In this document: one piece after another, positions 38,828 to 46,162 of the stretch | Layout of the letters: each line of letters starts with the position of its first letter | Position numbering within the stretch: the first letter of the stretch is position 1 | NCBI GenBank assembly: GCA_947625655.1 | Contig: CANQPD010000002.1 | Coordinates: 248,001-312,000, forward strand | Origin: an uncultured Dysosmobacter sp. | GTDB taxonomy: Bacteria; Bacillota; Clostridia; Oscillospirales; Oscillospiraceae | DNA length: 64,000 nucleotides | Direction of reading: 5' to 3' | Position numbers and translations under genes: made by a program | The notes under the pieces: generated by a model | The model's input: only the letters and a program-made list of their open reading frames with translations | Databases searched by the model: none | What the model was told of the DNA's origin: nothing

Positions 38828-38856
38828 ATTATACACTCCCGTTTAAATTTTGTTAA
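38828..38856 (-). promoter_or_regulatory. Predicted promoter of the cstA unit
   Basis: TTAACA, a 17-nt spacer and a perfect TATAAT on the minus strand. The remaining gap to 39040 is AT-rich with no gene seen. Confidence 0.75.
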
Positions 38857-39046
38857 GGGGGTATGTGAAAATTTGTGTACAATTTGTGAATGATGCGTTA
38901 AAAATTGTGGATTTCATCAATCGTTTTTTCGTTTTTCACAATTTATGTGGTATTTTTTCCTAATTTTCCGCTGCAATGATTGTGCATTTCGTCTATTTTC
39001 CGCCCAGTATTTTCCTGAAAGCCCGCTAAAAAGCCGCAAAGAAAAC

Positions 39047-39066
39047 GGGGGCCAAAGCCCCCGCTT
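39047..39066 (-). terminator. Terminator of the FadR-type regulator gene
   Basis: On the minus strand, CGGGGGC / GCCCCCG with a 4-nt loop, then TTTTCTTT. Confidence 0.65.
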
Positions 39067-39107
39067 CCTCTGCGGTCCATCCTGGGGTGAGGCGGATTTC
39101 CCTCCGC

Positions 39108-39791
39108 TCAGTCCTGCAGCGTATTGATCAAATGCTTCATATGGATGCTCATGGCGTGCCGGGCGCCGGCCTCGTCCCGCTTCAGCAGAAATTCCAGGAT
39201 CAGCCGGTTGTCCGCCAGGGCAATGTCCTGCATGTGCTGGCGGTTCTGGGAGATCTGCATGATCTCGTTGACGGCGCTGTTAATGATGGGATACAGGCGG
39301 CGCATATACTCATTGTGGGACGCCTTGATGATGGCCCAGTGGAATTCCTGGTCCGCCAGGGGCCAGTCGCCGCCCTCGGCGGCGATCCGCTCCATCCGCT
39401 CCGCCTTTTTCAAAATCTGGCGCAGTTCTTCATCGCTGGCCCGCTGGCAGGCCAGCGCCACGGTGGCCGGCTCAAAAATCAGCCGCATTTCAAACAGGTC
39501 CTTGGCCCGCACCCTGGACCGCAGCCCCGCCAGGCTGGTCAGATCCAGCCCGGCGGCGGGCAGATCCTCCGCCACAAAGGTGCCCTTTCCCCGGCGGATC
39601 TCCAAAACGCCCTGGGCCACCAGAAAGGAGATGGCCTCCCGCAGGGTGGTGCGGCTGACCCGCAGCGCCTCGCTGAGCTCGTTCTCATTGGGCAGCTTGC
39701 TGCCCGGTTCATAGCGGTGCTCATCCACGATCATCTCATACAGGCGGTCAGAGGTCTGCTCCGACAGTTTTACCTTTTTGGCTTCCGCCAT
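39108..39791 (-). CDS. FadR-subfamily GntR transcriptional regulator
   Basis: 227 residues. The N-terminal winged helix (about 8-75) has YEPGSKLPNENELSEALRVS and RTTLREAISFLVAQGVLEIR. The C-terminal FCD ligand domain has the metal-binding pattern FEMRLIFEPATVALA, D/H in DQEFHWAIIKASHNEYM, and H in ARHAMSIHMKHL. The ATG at 39791 is chosen because it leaves 8 nt after GAGGGGGG; an ATG two codons earlier is too close. It is divergent from the 2-oxoacid oxidoreductase operon and probably controls it; the ligand may be an organic acid. Confidence 0.9.
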   Translation of the reverse strand: MAEAKKVKLSEQTSDRLYEMIVDEHRYEPGSKLPNENELSEALRVSRTTLREAISFLVAQGVLEIRRGKGTFVAEDLPAAGLDLTSLAGLRSRVRAKDLFEMRLIFEPATVALACQRASDEELRQILKKAERMERIAAEGGDWPLADQEFHWAIIKASHNEYMRRLYPIINSAVNEIMQISQNRQHMQDIALADNRLILEFLLKRDEAGARHAMSIHMKHLINTLQD

Positions 39792-39813
39792 GCCCATTCC
39801 CCCCTCGGCACAG

Positions 39814-39904
39814 AATGATGTAATAAATGTAGTATACTTGGTTTTTTGAAAAAAGACAAGAGCGCTATTGACATCGGACATGAATCGGAGTACAATGACA
39901 TCAT
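39814..39904. promoter_or_regulatory. Divergent promoters and candidate operators (FadR-type gene / 2-oxoacid oxidoreductase operon)
   Basis: Plus strand: TTGACA (39868-39873), a 17-nt spacer and TACAAT (39891-39896). Minus strand: TTGTCT, a 17-nt spacer and TATACT (39836-39831). An inverted pair of ATGATGT-N-AT (39815-39824 and 39894-39904) brackets both promoters and is a candidate operator for the divergent regulator. Confidence 0.6.
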
Positions 39905-39956
39905 ACAACATGTTGAGAAATAATACAATACTCGATTTTTTAAAGGAGGCTGGCCC

Positions 39957-40637
39957 TTGATCGCTGCAGCAAATTGTTCCCACCGCATCTCTATTATCAC
40001 CGGGCACTACGGCACCGGAAAGACGGAATTTGCCGTCAATCTGGCACTGGCGCTGGCGGAGACTGGCCGGCAGGTCATGCTGGCGGATCTGGATATCGTC
40101 AATCCCTACTTCCGCTCCAGAGAGCGCCGGCAGCTTTTGGAGGAATCCGGCGTCCGGCTCATCTCCTCCTCCCAGGCCTGCTCCGACGCGGACGTCCCCG
40201 CCCTGCCGGCGGAGCTGCTGACGATTCTGGAAAACCGTGAGATCCAGGGTGTTCTGGATATCGGCGGAGACCCGGTGGGCGCCCGGGTGCTGGCCCGGTT
40301 CCAGCCCAAGATCGTCCGGGAGGATTACCAGCTCATTTACGTACTCAACGCCAACCGCCCGGAGGTCCGCAGCACGGAAAAGGCCATCGCCTACCTCCGG
40401 GGCATCGAGGCCACCACCGGCCTCGCCTGCACCGGCATCGTCAACAACACCCACCTGTGCGGCGAGACCACCGAGGCCGAGATCCGCAAAGGCGCGGCCC
40501 TGGCCGCCGCCGTCTCCGAAGAGGCGGGCATCCCCGTCCTGTGCCACGTGGCGGAGGAGCGGTTTGCCGCGAAGCTGTCGGATCTGCCGGAAACCGTGTT
40601 TCCCATCACCATCAGAATGAAAAAGCCGTGGGAGTGA
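39957..40637 (+). CDS. P-loop NTPase (MinD/ParA-like) of the 2-oxoacid oxidoreductase operon
   Basis: 226-residue ATP-binding protein with a Walker A variant GHYGTGKTE near residues 17-25 and a SIMIBI-class ADLDIVNPYFRSRE segment. It ends with a C-terminal Gln/Glu-poor basic tail. No ATG is available: a TTG at 39957 sits 7 nt after AAAGGAGG and gives the only N-terminus that keeps the first strand before the P-loop. It is the first gene of the operon encoding a ferredoxin-type subunit and the alpha, beta and gamma oxidoreductase subunits. Its role is unknown; a metallo-cluster or assembly factor is one guess. Confidence 0.8.
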   Translation: MIAAANCSHRISIITGHYGTGKTEFAVNLALALAETGRQVMLADLDIVNPYFRSRERRQLLEESGVRLISSSQACSDADVPALPAELLTILENREIQGVLDIGGDPVGARVLARFQPKIVREDYQLIYVLNANRPEVRSTEKAIAYLRGIEATTGLACTGIVNNTHLCGETTEAEIRKGAALAAAVSEEAGIPVLCHVAEERFAAKLSDLPETVFPITIRMKKPWE

Positions 40638-40670
40638 CCGCGGCAGAAGGGGAAGGAGGACCACGCCATC

Positions 40671-40883
40671 ATGTCTGCTAAAATCACATTCAACTCTGAC
40701 CGCTGCAAGGGGTGCGAGCTTTGCACCACTGTATGTCCCAAGCACATCGTCGCCATGGACATGACCGTCATCAACCGCAAGGGCTATCACCCCGCCACCG
40801 TGACGGACATTTCCCAGTGCATCGCCTGCGCCAGCTGCGCGAAGATCTGCCCCGATTCCATCATTACCGTGGAAAAATTCTGA
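40671..40883 (+). CDS. 2-oxoacid:ferredoxin oxidoreductase, ferredoxin-type delta subunit
   Basis: 70-residue protein with two [4Fe-4S] motifs, CKGCELCTTVCPKH and CIACASCAKICPDS. It passes electrons from the catalytic subunits to free ferredoxin. The gene starts after GGAGG and precedes the alpha-subunit gene by 18 bp. VorD/KorD type. Confidence 0.92.
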   Translation: MSAKITFNSDRCKGCELCTTVCPKHIVAMDMTVINRKGYHPATVTDISQCIACASCAKICPDSIITVEKF

Positions 40884-40901
40884 AAAAGGAGGTCATCATC
40901 C

Positions 40902-41972
40902 GTGGAAAAGGAACTTTGGAAAGGCAATGAAGCCATCGCCGAGGCCGCGATCCGCGCCGGCTGCAACTGCTTCTTCGGCTATCCCATCACACCCCAGAGC
41001 GAAGTCCCCGAGTATATGTCGGTCCATCTGCCTCAGGCGGGCGGCGTATTCGTCCAGTCCGAGTCCGAGGTGGCCGCCATCAACATGGTCTACGGCGCCG
41101 CGGGCGCCGGCATGCGGGCCATGACCTCCTCTTCTTCCCCCGGCATCAGCCTGAAGCAGGAGGGCATTACATATCTGGCCGGCGCCGAGCTGCCCGCCGT
41201 CATCATCAACTGCATGCGGGGCGGCCCGGGCCTGGGCACCATCCAGCCCGGCCAGGGCGACTATTACCAGGCCACCCGGGGCGGCGGCAACGGTGATTAC
41301 CGCACCGTGGTGCTGGCCCCCTCCAACGTGCAGGAGACCGTGGACTTCGTCCAGGAGGCCTTCGACATCGCCGACCTGTACCGCAACCCCGTCATGGTGG
41401 TCTGCGACGGCCTGATCGGCCAGATGATGGAGCCCATCGAGTGGCGCCCCATCCCCAAGCGGGCGCTGCCCGCCAAGGACTGGGCTGCCAACGGCCGCAG
41501 GGGCCGGGAGTCCCACAACATCATCACCTCCATCTTCCTGGACGCGGAGGAGTGCAGCGACCACAATGACCACCTGACGGCCAAATACGCCGAGATGGAG
41601 GAAAAGGAGGTCCGCTGGGAGGAGGTCCAGTGTGAGGACGCGGAAATCGTCATCACCGCCTACGGCACCCCCGCCCGCATCGCCCTGACCGCCCTGGAAA
41701 CCCTGCGCTCCGAGGGGATCAAAGCCGGCCTGTTCCGCCCCATCACCCTGTGGCCCTTCCCCGAAAAGGCGCTGCACGCGCTGGCGGGCAAGCCCCATGT
41801 CAAGGCCATTTTGGACGTGGAGATGAGCACCACCGGCCAGATGCTGGACGACGTCCGGCTGGCCGTGGAGGGCCAGAGGCCCATCAGCTATCTGGGCCGC
41901 GCCGGCGGCGTGATGCCCACCGTGGAGGAAATGATCGAATCGGCCAGGAAGGCCTTGAAGGAGGTCAAGTGA
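40902..41972 (+). CDS. 2-oxoacid:ferredoxin oxidoreductase alpha subunit (VorB/KorA type)
   Basis: 356 residues, the pyrimidine-binding and substrate domain of a four-subunit 2-oxoacid oxidoreductase. Typical segments are GNEAIAEAAIRAGCNCFFGYPITPQSEVPEY near the N-terminus (shown here only as a landmark), TSSSSPGISLKQEG and MRGGPGLGTIQPGQGDYYQATRGGG. A GTG start at 40902 follows AAAGGAGG. The complex could act on branched-chain 2-oxoacids (Vor) or 2-oxoglutarate (Kor). The nearby ilvE favours branched-chain acids, but that is context only. Confidence 0.9.
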   Translation: MEKELWKGNEAIAEAAIRAGCNCFFGYPITPQSEVPEYMSVHLPQAGGVFVQSESEVAAINMVYGAAGAGMRAMTSSSSPGISLKQEGITYLAGAELPAVIINCMRGGPGLGTIQPGQGDYYQATRGGGNGDYRTVVLAPSNVQETVDFVQEAFDIADLYRNPVMVVCDGLIGQMMEPIEWRPIPKRALPAKDWAANGRRGRESHNIITSIFLDAEECSDHNDHLTAKYAEMEEKEVRWEEVQCEDAEIVITAYGTPARIALTALETLRSEGIKAGLFRPITLWPFPEKALHALAGKPHVKAILDVEMSTTGQMLDDVRLAVEGQRPISYLGRAGGVMPTVEEMIESARKALKEVK

Positions 41973-41973
41973 T

Positions 41974-42723
41974 ATGGCGGTCGTATATGAGAAATCCAGG
42001 GGCCTGACGGATGCCGAGCTGCACTACTGCCCCGGCTGTCACCACGGCATTATCCACAAGCTGGTAGCCGAGTCCCTGGTGGAGCTGGGATTGCTGGACG
42101 ACGCCATCGGCGTCTGCCCCGTGGGCTGCTCCGTGTTTGCCTATAAATACTTCTCCTGTGACATGATGGAGGCGGCCCACGGCCGGGCTCCCGCCGTGGC
42201 CACCGGCATCAAGCGCACCCATCCCGATCAGGCCGTGTTCACCTATCAGGGCGACGGCGACCTGGCCTCCATCGGCGCGGCGGAGATCGTCCACGCCGCC
42301 ATGCGGGGAGAGAAGTTCACCACCATTTTCGTCAACAACGCCATCTACGGCATGACCGGCGGCCAGATGGCCCCCACCACCCTGATCGGCCAGCGGGCCA
42401 CCACCTGCCAGTCCGGCCGCACCGTGGAGCAGGCCGGCATGCCCATCCGCGTGGCGGAGATGCTGGCCACCCTGGACGGCTGCGCCTACGCCGAGCGGGT
42501 CTGCGTCACCGACATCGCCAACATCAACAAGGCCAAGCGGGCCATCAAAAAGGCCTTTGAAAAGCAGATGAACCGGGAGGGCTTCACCTTCATCGAGGTC
42601 CTGTCCACCTGTCCCACCAACTGGGGCATGACACCGTTGAAGGCCATCCAGTGGCTGAAGGACAACATGGTCCCCTACTACCCCCTGGGCGTCATCAAGG
42701 ACAGCAGTGTGGAGGTGAAATAA
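41974..42723 (+). CDS. 2-oxoacid:ferredoxin oxidoreductase beta subunit
   Basis: 249-residue TPP-binding subunit. It has the proximal cluster motif YCPGCHHGIIHK near residue 18, the second cysteine in CPVGCSVF, the TPP motif YQGDGDLASIGAAEIVHAA and NNAIYGMTGGQMAPTT, and a later cysteine in CPTNWGMTP. The start is 1 nt after the alpha subunit, indicating coupled translation. Confidence 0.92.
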   Translation: MAVVYEKSRGLTDAELHYCPGCHHGIIHKLVAESLVELGLLDDAIGVCPVGCSVFAYKYFSCDMMEAAHGRAPAVATGIKRTHPDQAVFTYQGDGDLASIGAAEIVHAAMRGEKFTTIFVNNAIYGMTGGQMAPTTLIGQRATTCQSGRTVEQAGMPIRVAEMLATLDGCAYAERVCVTDIANINKAKRAIKKAFEKQMNREGFTFIEVLSTCPTNWGMTPLKAIQWLKDNMVPYYPLGVIKDSSVEVK

Positions 42724-42724
42724 G

Positions 42725-43261
42725 ATGAAGAAAGAGATCATCATTTCCGGCTTCGGCGGCCAGGGCGGCCTTGCCATCGGCAAGAACCTGGCGGAGGCCG
42801 GTATGGACGAGGGCCTGAACGTCACCTGGGCCCCCTCCTACGGCCCCGAGATGCGGGGCGGCACCGCCAACTGCTCGGTGGTCCTGTCTGACAAGCCCAT
42901 CGGCTCTCCCGTGTTTGCCCATCCCACGGAGCTGATCGCCCTGAACGAGCCCTCCCTCACAAAGTTTGAGGAGGGCGTGCAGTCCGGCGGCACGGTGTTT
43001 GTCAACTGCGATGTGGTCACTGATAAGGTACAGCGCCCGGACCTGACGGCCTACTACATCCCCTGCGCGAAGATCGCCGAGGAGGTGGGCAATCCCAAGG
43101 TGGGCAACATGGTCATGCTGGGGGCCTATGTGGCGGCCACCAAGCTGCTGAAGCCCGATACCATCGAGCGCATGATCCAGGAGATGTTTGCCGGCCCCAA
43201 GGCCAAGTTCATCCCCCTGAACATCGAAGCCTTCCGGCGGGGCATGGCCTGCGTCCAGTGA
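42725..43261 (+). CDS. 2-oxoacid:ferredoxin oxidoreductase gamma subunit
   Basis: 178-residue POR/KOR gamma-domain subunit. It has the N-terminal IIISGFGGQGGLAIGKNLAEAG, then TWAPSYGPEMRGGTANCSVVLS, both hallmarks of the family. It starts 1 nt after the beta subunit and closes the operon. Confidence 0.93.
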   Translation: MKKEIIISGFGGQGGLAIGKNLAEAGMDEGLNVTWAPSYGPEMRGGTANCSVVLSDKPIGSPVFAHPTELIALNEPSLTKFEEGVQSGGTVFVNCDVVTDKVQRPDLTAYYIPCAKIAEEVGNPKVGNMVMLGAYVAATKLLKPDTIERMIQEMFAGPKAKFIPLNIEAFRRGMACVQ

Positions 43262-43286
43262 CCTGCCTTCTCTTACCAAAACACGC

Positions 43287-43316
43287 GGCGGACCGGCGGT
43301 AAAGCGCCGGTCCGCC
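43287..43316 (+). terminator. Hairpin after the 2-oxoacid oxidoreductase operon
   Basis: A 12-bp perfect stem GGCGGACCGGCG / CGCCGGTCCGCC; the T tract is weak (GTCTATC). Confidence 0.55.
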
Positions 43317-43356
43317 GTCTATCCGGGGCTCCATCCTCCCTCCGCGCATTTTCCGC

Positions 43357-43385
43357 TTGACTTTACCACGCTATCAGCGTATAAA
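43357..43385 (+). promoter_or_regulatory. Predicted ilvE promoter
   Basis: TTGACT, a 17-nt spacer and TATAAA; transcription should start near 43391. Confidence 0.75.
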
Positions 43386-43390
43386 AAGAG

Positions 43391-43500
43391 ATAGAGATGG
43401 CGAATCTGTCAGCCGGTAGACCTGCGGGACACGCCACGAGAGTGTGACTTTCGCCTTTTCCGCCCTGGGCGGAACTGCGCGAAGGTCTTTTGTTTTGCTC
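43391..43500 (+). promoter_or_regulatory. Structured, switch-like ilvE leader of unknown class
   Basis: The RNA has two competing folds. One pairs GGCGAA (43399-43404) with TTTCGCC (about 43449-43455) and encloses an ACAC/GTGT hairpin. The other pairs GACTTTCGC with GCGAAGGTC around an inner CCGCCC/GGGCGG hairpin, followed by TTTTGTTTT, as a terminator. A 16-codon frame starts at the ATG at 43397 (MANLSAGRPAGHATRV), almost at the 5' end. No known riboswitch class matched by eye. Confidence 0.55.
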
Positions 43501-43539
43501 CGCTTTGTTTGTGATTACTTTATATAAGGAGAGTTCAAG

Positions 43540-44625
43540 ATGTTGGATATCAAGATCACCAAAACCACCGCGCCGAAGGAAAAGCCCGCCGATGAGAGCA
43601 AGCTGGGCTTCGGCAAGATCTTCAGCGACCATATGTTCATCATGGATTACGATGCCGGCCAGGGCTGGCACGACGCCCGCATCGTCCCCTACGCCCCCAT
43701 CTCCCTGGACCCCTCCGCCGTGGTCTTCCACTATGCCCAGGAGTGCTTTGAGGGCCTGAAGGCCTACCGCACCGCCGAGAACAAGATCCAGCTGTTCCGG
43801 CCCGACTGCAACGCCCGCCGCATGAACAACACCCACGCCCGCCTCTGCATCCCCCAGATCCCCGTGGAGGACTTCGTCCAGGCCGTCAAGGCCCTGGTGG
43901 AAGTGGAAAAGGACTGGGTCCCCCATTCCGAGGGCTCCTCCCTGTACATCCGCCCCTTCACCATCGCCACCATGGCGCAGCTGGGCGTCCACGCCTCCAC
44001 CAAGTACCAGTTCATCATCATCTGCTCTCCCTCCGGCGCCTATTACAAGGAGGGTCTGGCTCCCGTGAAGATCTACGTGGAGGACACCTATGTCCGCGCC
44101 TGCCCCGGCGGCACCGGCTTTACCAAGTGCGGCGGCAACTACGCCGTCAGCCTGCTGGCCGGTGAGAAGGCCGAAAAGAAGGGCTACAGCCAGGTGCTGT
44201 GGCTGGACAGCCAGGAGCGCAAGTACGTGGAAGAAGTGGGCGCCATGAACATCTTCTTCAAGATCGACGGCAAGGTGTACACCGCCAAGGCCGAGGAGCA
44301 GGACGGCACCGTCCTGCCCGGCGTCACCCGCCGCTCCATCATCGAGCTGCTGAAGGATTGGGGCTATGAGGTCATCGAGGGCAAGCTGGCCATCGACACC
44401 ATCATGGACGCCGCCAGGAACGGCAAGCTGGAGGAGGTCTTCGGCTCCGGCACCGCCGCGGTGGTCTCCCCCGTGAAGCAGCTGGATTATGAGGAGCAGT
44501 CCGCCTTCATCAACAACGGTGAGATCGGCCCCGTCACCCAGAAGCTGTATGACACCATGACCGGCATCCAGTGGGGCAAGCTGCCCGACGAGAAGGGCTG
44601 GATCGTCCCCGTCTGCCAGGGCTGA
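43540..44625 (+). CDS. ilvE: Branched-chain amino acid aminotransferase
   Basis: 361-residue fold-type IV PLP aminotransferase of the longer BCAT type, interconverting Val, Leu and Ile with their 2-oxoacids. The PLP lysine is Lys196 (GFTKCGGNYA). Other landmarks are FHYAQECFEGLKAYR, FRPDCNARRMNNTHARL, and EVGAMNIFF, with GSGTAAVVSPV near the C-terminus. The ATG follows AAGGAG. The oxoacid products fit the neighbouring 2-oxoacid:ferredoxin oxidoreductase. It is controlled by its own promoter and a structured leader, and followed by the repeat element. Confidence 0.95.
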   Translation: MLDIKITKTTAPKEKPADESKLGFGKIFSDHMFIMDYDAGQGWHDARIVPYAPISLDPSAVVFHYAQECFEGLKAYRTAENKIQLFRPDCNARRMNNTHARLCIPQIPVEDFVQAVKALVEVEKDWVPHSEGSSLYIRPFTIATMAQLGVHASTKYQFIIICSPSGAYYKEGLAPVKIYVEDTYVRACPGGTGFTKCGGNYAVSLLAGEKAEKKGYSQVLWLDSQERKYVEEVGAMNIFFKIDGKVYTAKAEEQDGTVLPGVTRRSIIELLKDWGYEVIEGKLAIDTIMDAARNGKLEEVFGSGTAAVVSPVKQLDYEEQSAFINNGEIGPVTQKLYDTMTGIQWGKLPDEKGWIVPVCQG

Positions 44626-44640
44626 TTTTTCAACACCATA

Positions 44641-44915
44641 AACGGGAGGAGCGGATGCTCCTCCCGTTCAGTCTATCAAAGCGCCAATTGATTGAAGAGA
44701 AGGCGGGAAAACGCAAGGGGAGTACGAGGGGACGGGAGTCCCCTCGTGTTGGATCAAATGCCTGCAAAAGGGCTGTGATAACAGCCCTTTGCGCCGCGAA
44801 GCGGCAGCTTTTCGGGCTGCTCCGCAGCCTGAAAAGCGAGGCATTGTGAAGTCTGCCAAAAAGTCCAAAGGACTTTTTGGCAGACTGAACGGGAGGAGCG
44901 GATGCTCCTCCCGTT
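44641..44915 (+). repeat. Structured intergenic repeat, copy 3 (complete)
   Basis: A 219-bp body (44669-44887) between identical 28-nt hairpins at 44641-44668 and 44888-44915 (12-bp stem AACGGGAGGAGC, loop GGAT). Only the distal hairpin has a T tract (TTTTTT), so the proximal one cannot terminate and the element should be transcribed in the ilvE 3' UTR. Body hairpins show paired changes against copy 2: AGTCTGCCAAAAAGTCC with its complement replaces AGACTGTCGAAAAAGGCC with its complement, and AAAGGGCTGT / ACAGCCCTTT replaces the GCCTGC / GCAGGC stem. Confidence 0.85.
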
Positions 44916-44918
44916 TTT

Positions 44919-45497
44919 TCATGTCACGAAATCTTTACCCTGTAAAACGGCTATGGCCTGTGTCCCCGGAACCTGACAGAAGGGCAGGAAGGGCGCGGGC
45001 TCCGGATCATGGGGGGCAATGTCCTTTTCAAACCAGGTCACATCCCGCCAAGCGCCGCTTTTATACCCGGCCCTTCTCTGGATCCCCATGCAGTGAAAGC
45101 CCAGGCGGCGGTGCAGTTTCTCGCTGGGCACATTGGGGCTGGTCACCAGCGCGTATACGGTGCGGACGCCCTGGAGACGCAGCAGATCCATCAGCACTCC
45201 ATACAGCCGCTCTCCCAGGCCCCGGCCTGTATACGCTCTGTCCAGATACACGGACAGCTCCGCGTTCCATTGATACGCCGCCCGCTCCGCCTGCCGGTGG
45301 GCGTAGGCATAGCCGATGATCCTGCCGCCCTCCTCGCAGACCAGATAGGGGTACTCCCCGGAGATATTCCGGATGCGCGACGTGAATTCCGCCTCTGTCG
45401 GCAGGCGGTATTCAAAGGTGACTGAGGTATCGATATACTGGCTGTAAATCGCCAGCAGCGCGGGACAGTCGTCCGCGGACACAAATCTGAAGTTCAT
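44919..45497 (-). CDS. GNAT-family N-acetyltransferase
   Basis: 192 residues; the first 170 match the phosphinothricin-acetyltransferase-like GNAT group, with FEYRLPTEAEFTSRI, AELSVYLDRAYTGRGLGERLY (the acetyl-CoA loop, R/G-x-x-G-x-G/A) and NVPSEKLHRRLGFHCMG. The substrate is unknown. The roughly 25-residue C-terminal tail (after FEKDIAPHD) goes beyond the domain. The ATG follows AGGAGG. It is convergent with ilvE and the repeat element. Confidence 0.85.
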   Translation of the reverse strand: MNFRFVSADDCPALLAIYSQYIDTSVTFEYRLPTEAEFTSRIRNISGEYPYLVCEEGGRIIGYAYAHRQAERAAYQWNAELSVYLDRAYTGRGLGERLYGVLMDLLRLQGVRTVYALVTSPNVPSEKLHRRLGFHCMGIQRRAGYKSGAWRDVTWFEKDIAPHDPEPAPFLPFCQVPGTQAIAVLQGKDFVT

Positions 45498-45548
45498 GGG
45501 GCCTCCTGAAATAAAAGGCGGGACGCTCTGGCGGCGTCCCCGCCGGTC

Positions 45549-45980
45549 TCATGTCTTTGCGTCGATCTGCGCGCCGCACTTGGGACAGGTAATGACGATC
45601 CTTCCCTTGCCCACCGGCACCCGGCAGATCGTCTTGCAGGCCTTGCAGGTAAAATACCTGTGCTCCTTGTCCGCGCGGCGGGCCTTTGCCCCGGCGCGGC
45701 GGCTCCTGCCGCTCCACAGCCAGTCCACCCATTTCTGGTTTTCTGCCCGGCGCTTCGCCAGGTTCTTGGAGAACATCCGGAAGCAGATGACCACCAGCAG
45801 CACCCACAGCAGCGCGTCCAGAAGCAGCACCCCCGCACCCAGCCGCAGCAGGGAGCAGAGCACCTGTACGACAAACAGGCCCAGATATATCCGCAGCAGC
45901 GCCCCGTTCAGCTGATCCATGCCGTTCCGCCCATACATGAACCGGTACAGCCCGTTTTTGATCTTCTGCATAACGCCCAT
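45549..45980 (-). CDS. Small membrane protein with C-terminal zinc ribbon
   Basis: 143 residues: an N-terminal basic segment, two adjacent hydrophobic helices (about residues 25-65, IYLGLFVVQVLCSLLRLGAG and VLLLDALLWVLLVVICF), then a basic region. The C-terminal zinc ribbon has CKACKTICRVP...ITCPKCGAQID, a Cys4 pattern. I cannot name a function. The ATG at 45980 is 10 nt after AAGGAG. It stands 51 bp upstream of the acetyltransferase gene and may share its transcript. Confidence 0.75.
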   Translation of the reverse strand: MGVMQKIKNGLYRFMYGRNGMDQLNGALLRIYLGLFVVQVLCSLLRLGAGVLLLDALLWVLLVVICFRMFSKNLAKRRAENQKWVDWLWSGRSRRAGAKARRADKEHRYFTCKACKTICRVPVGKGRIVITCPKCGAQIDAKT

Positions 45981-46162
45981 TTTCCCAAGACTCCTTCTCC
46001 GGCCGTTTGCCGGCACCTGCTTGATTTTTGTTCCATTTTACTCGCAAAGCCCCCGGCAGACAACTATTTTTCTCGGAAATTTACAAATTGGTCATTTATT
46101 TCTTCCATTTCCTATGCTATATTGTATTGTTGTTAAAAAATACGCAAAAGGAAGTGCATCTT

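Noticed and set aside
43405-43425. Cobalamin-box-like string (AGCCGGTAGACCTGC) in the ilvE leader
   Set aside because: The rest of the cobalamin aptamer, including the GCCACTG-type core, is absent and the region is too short.
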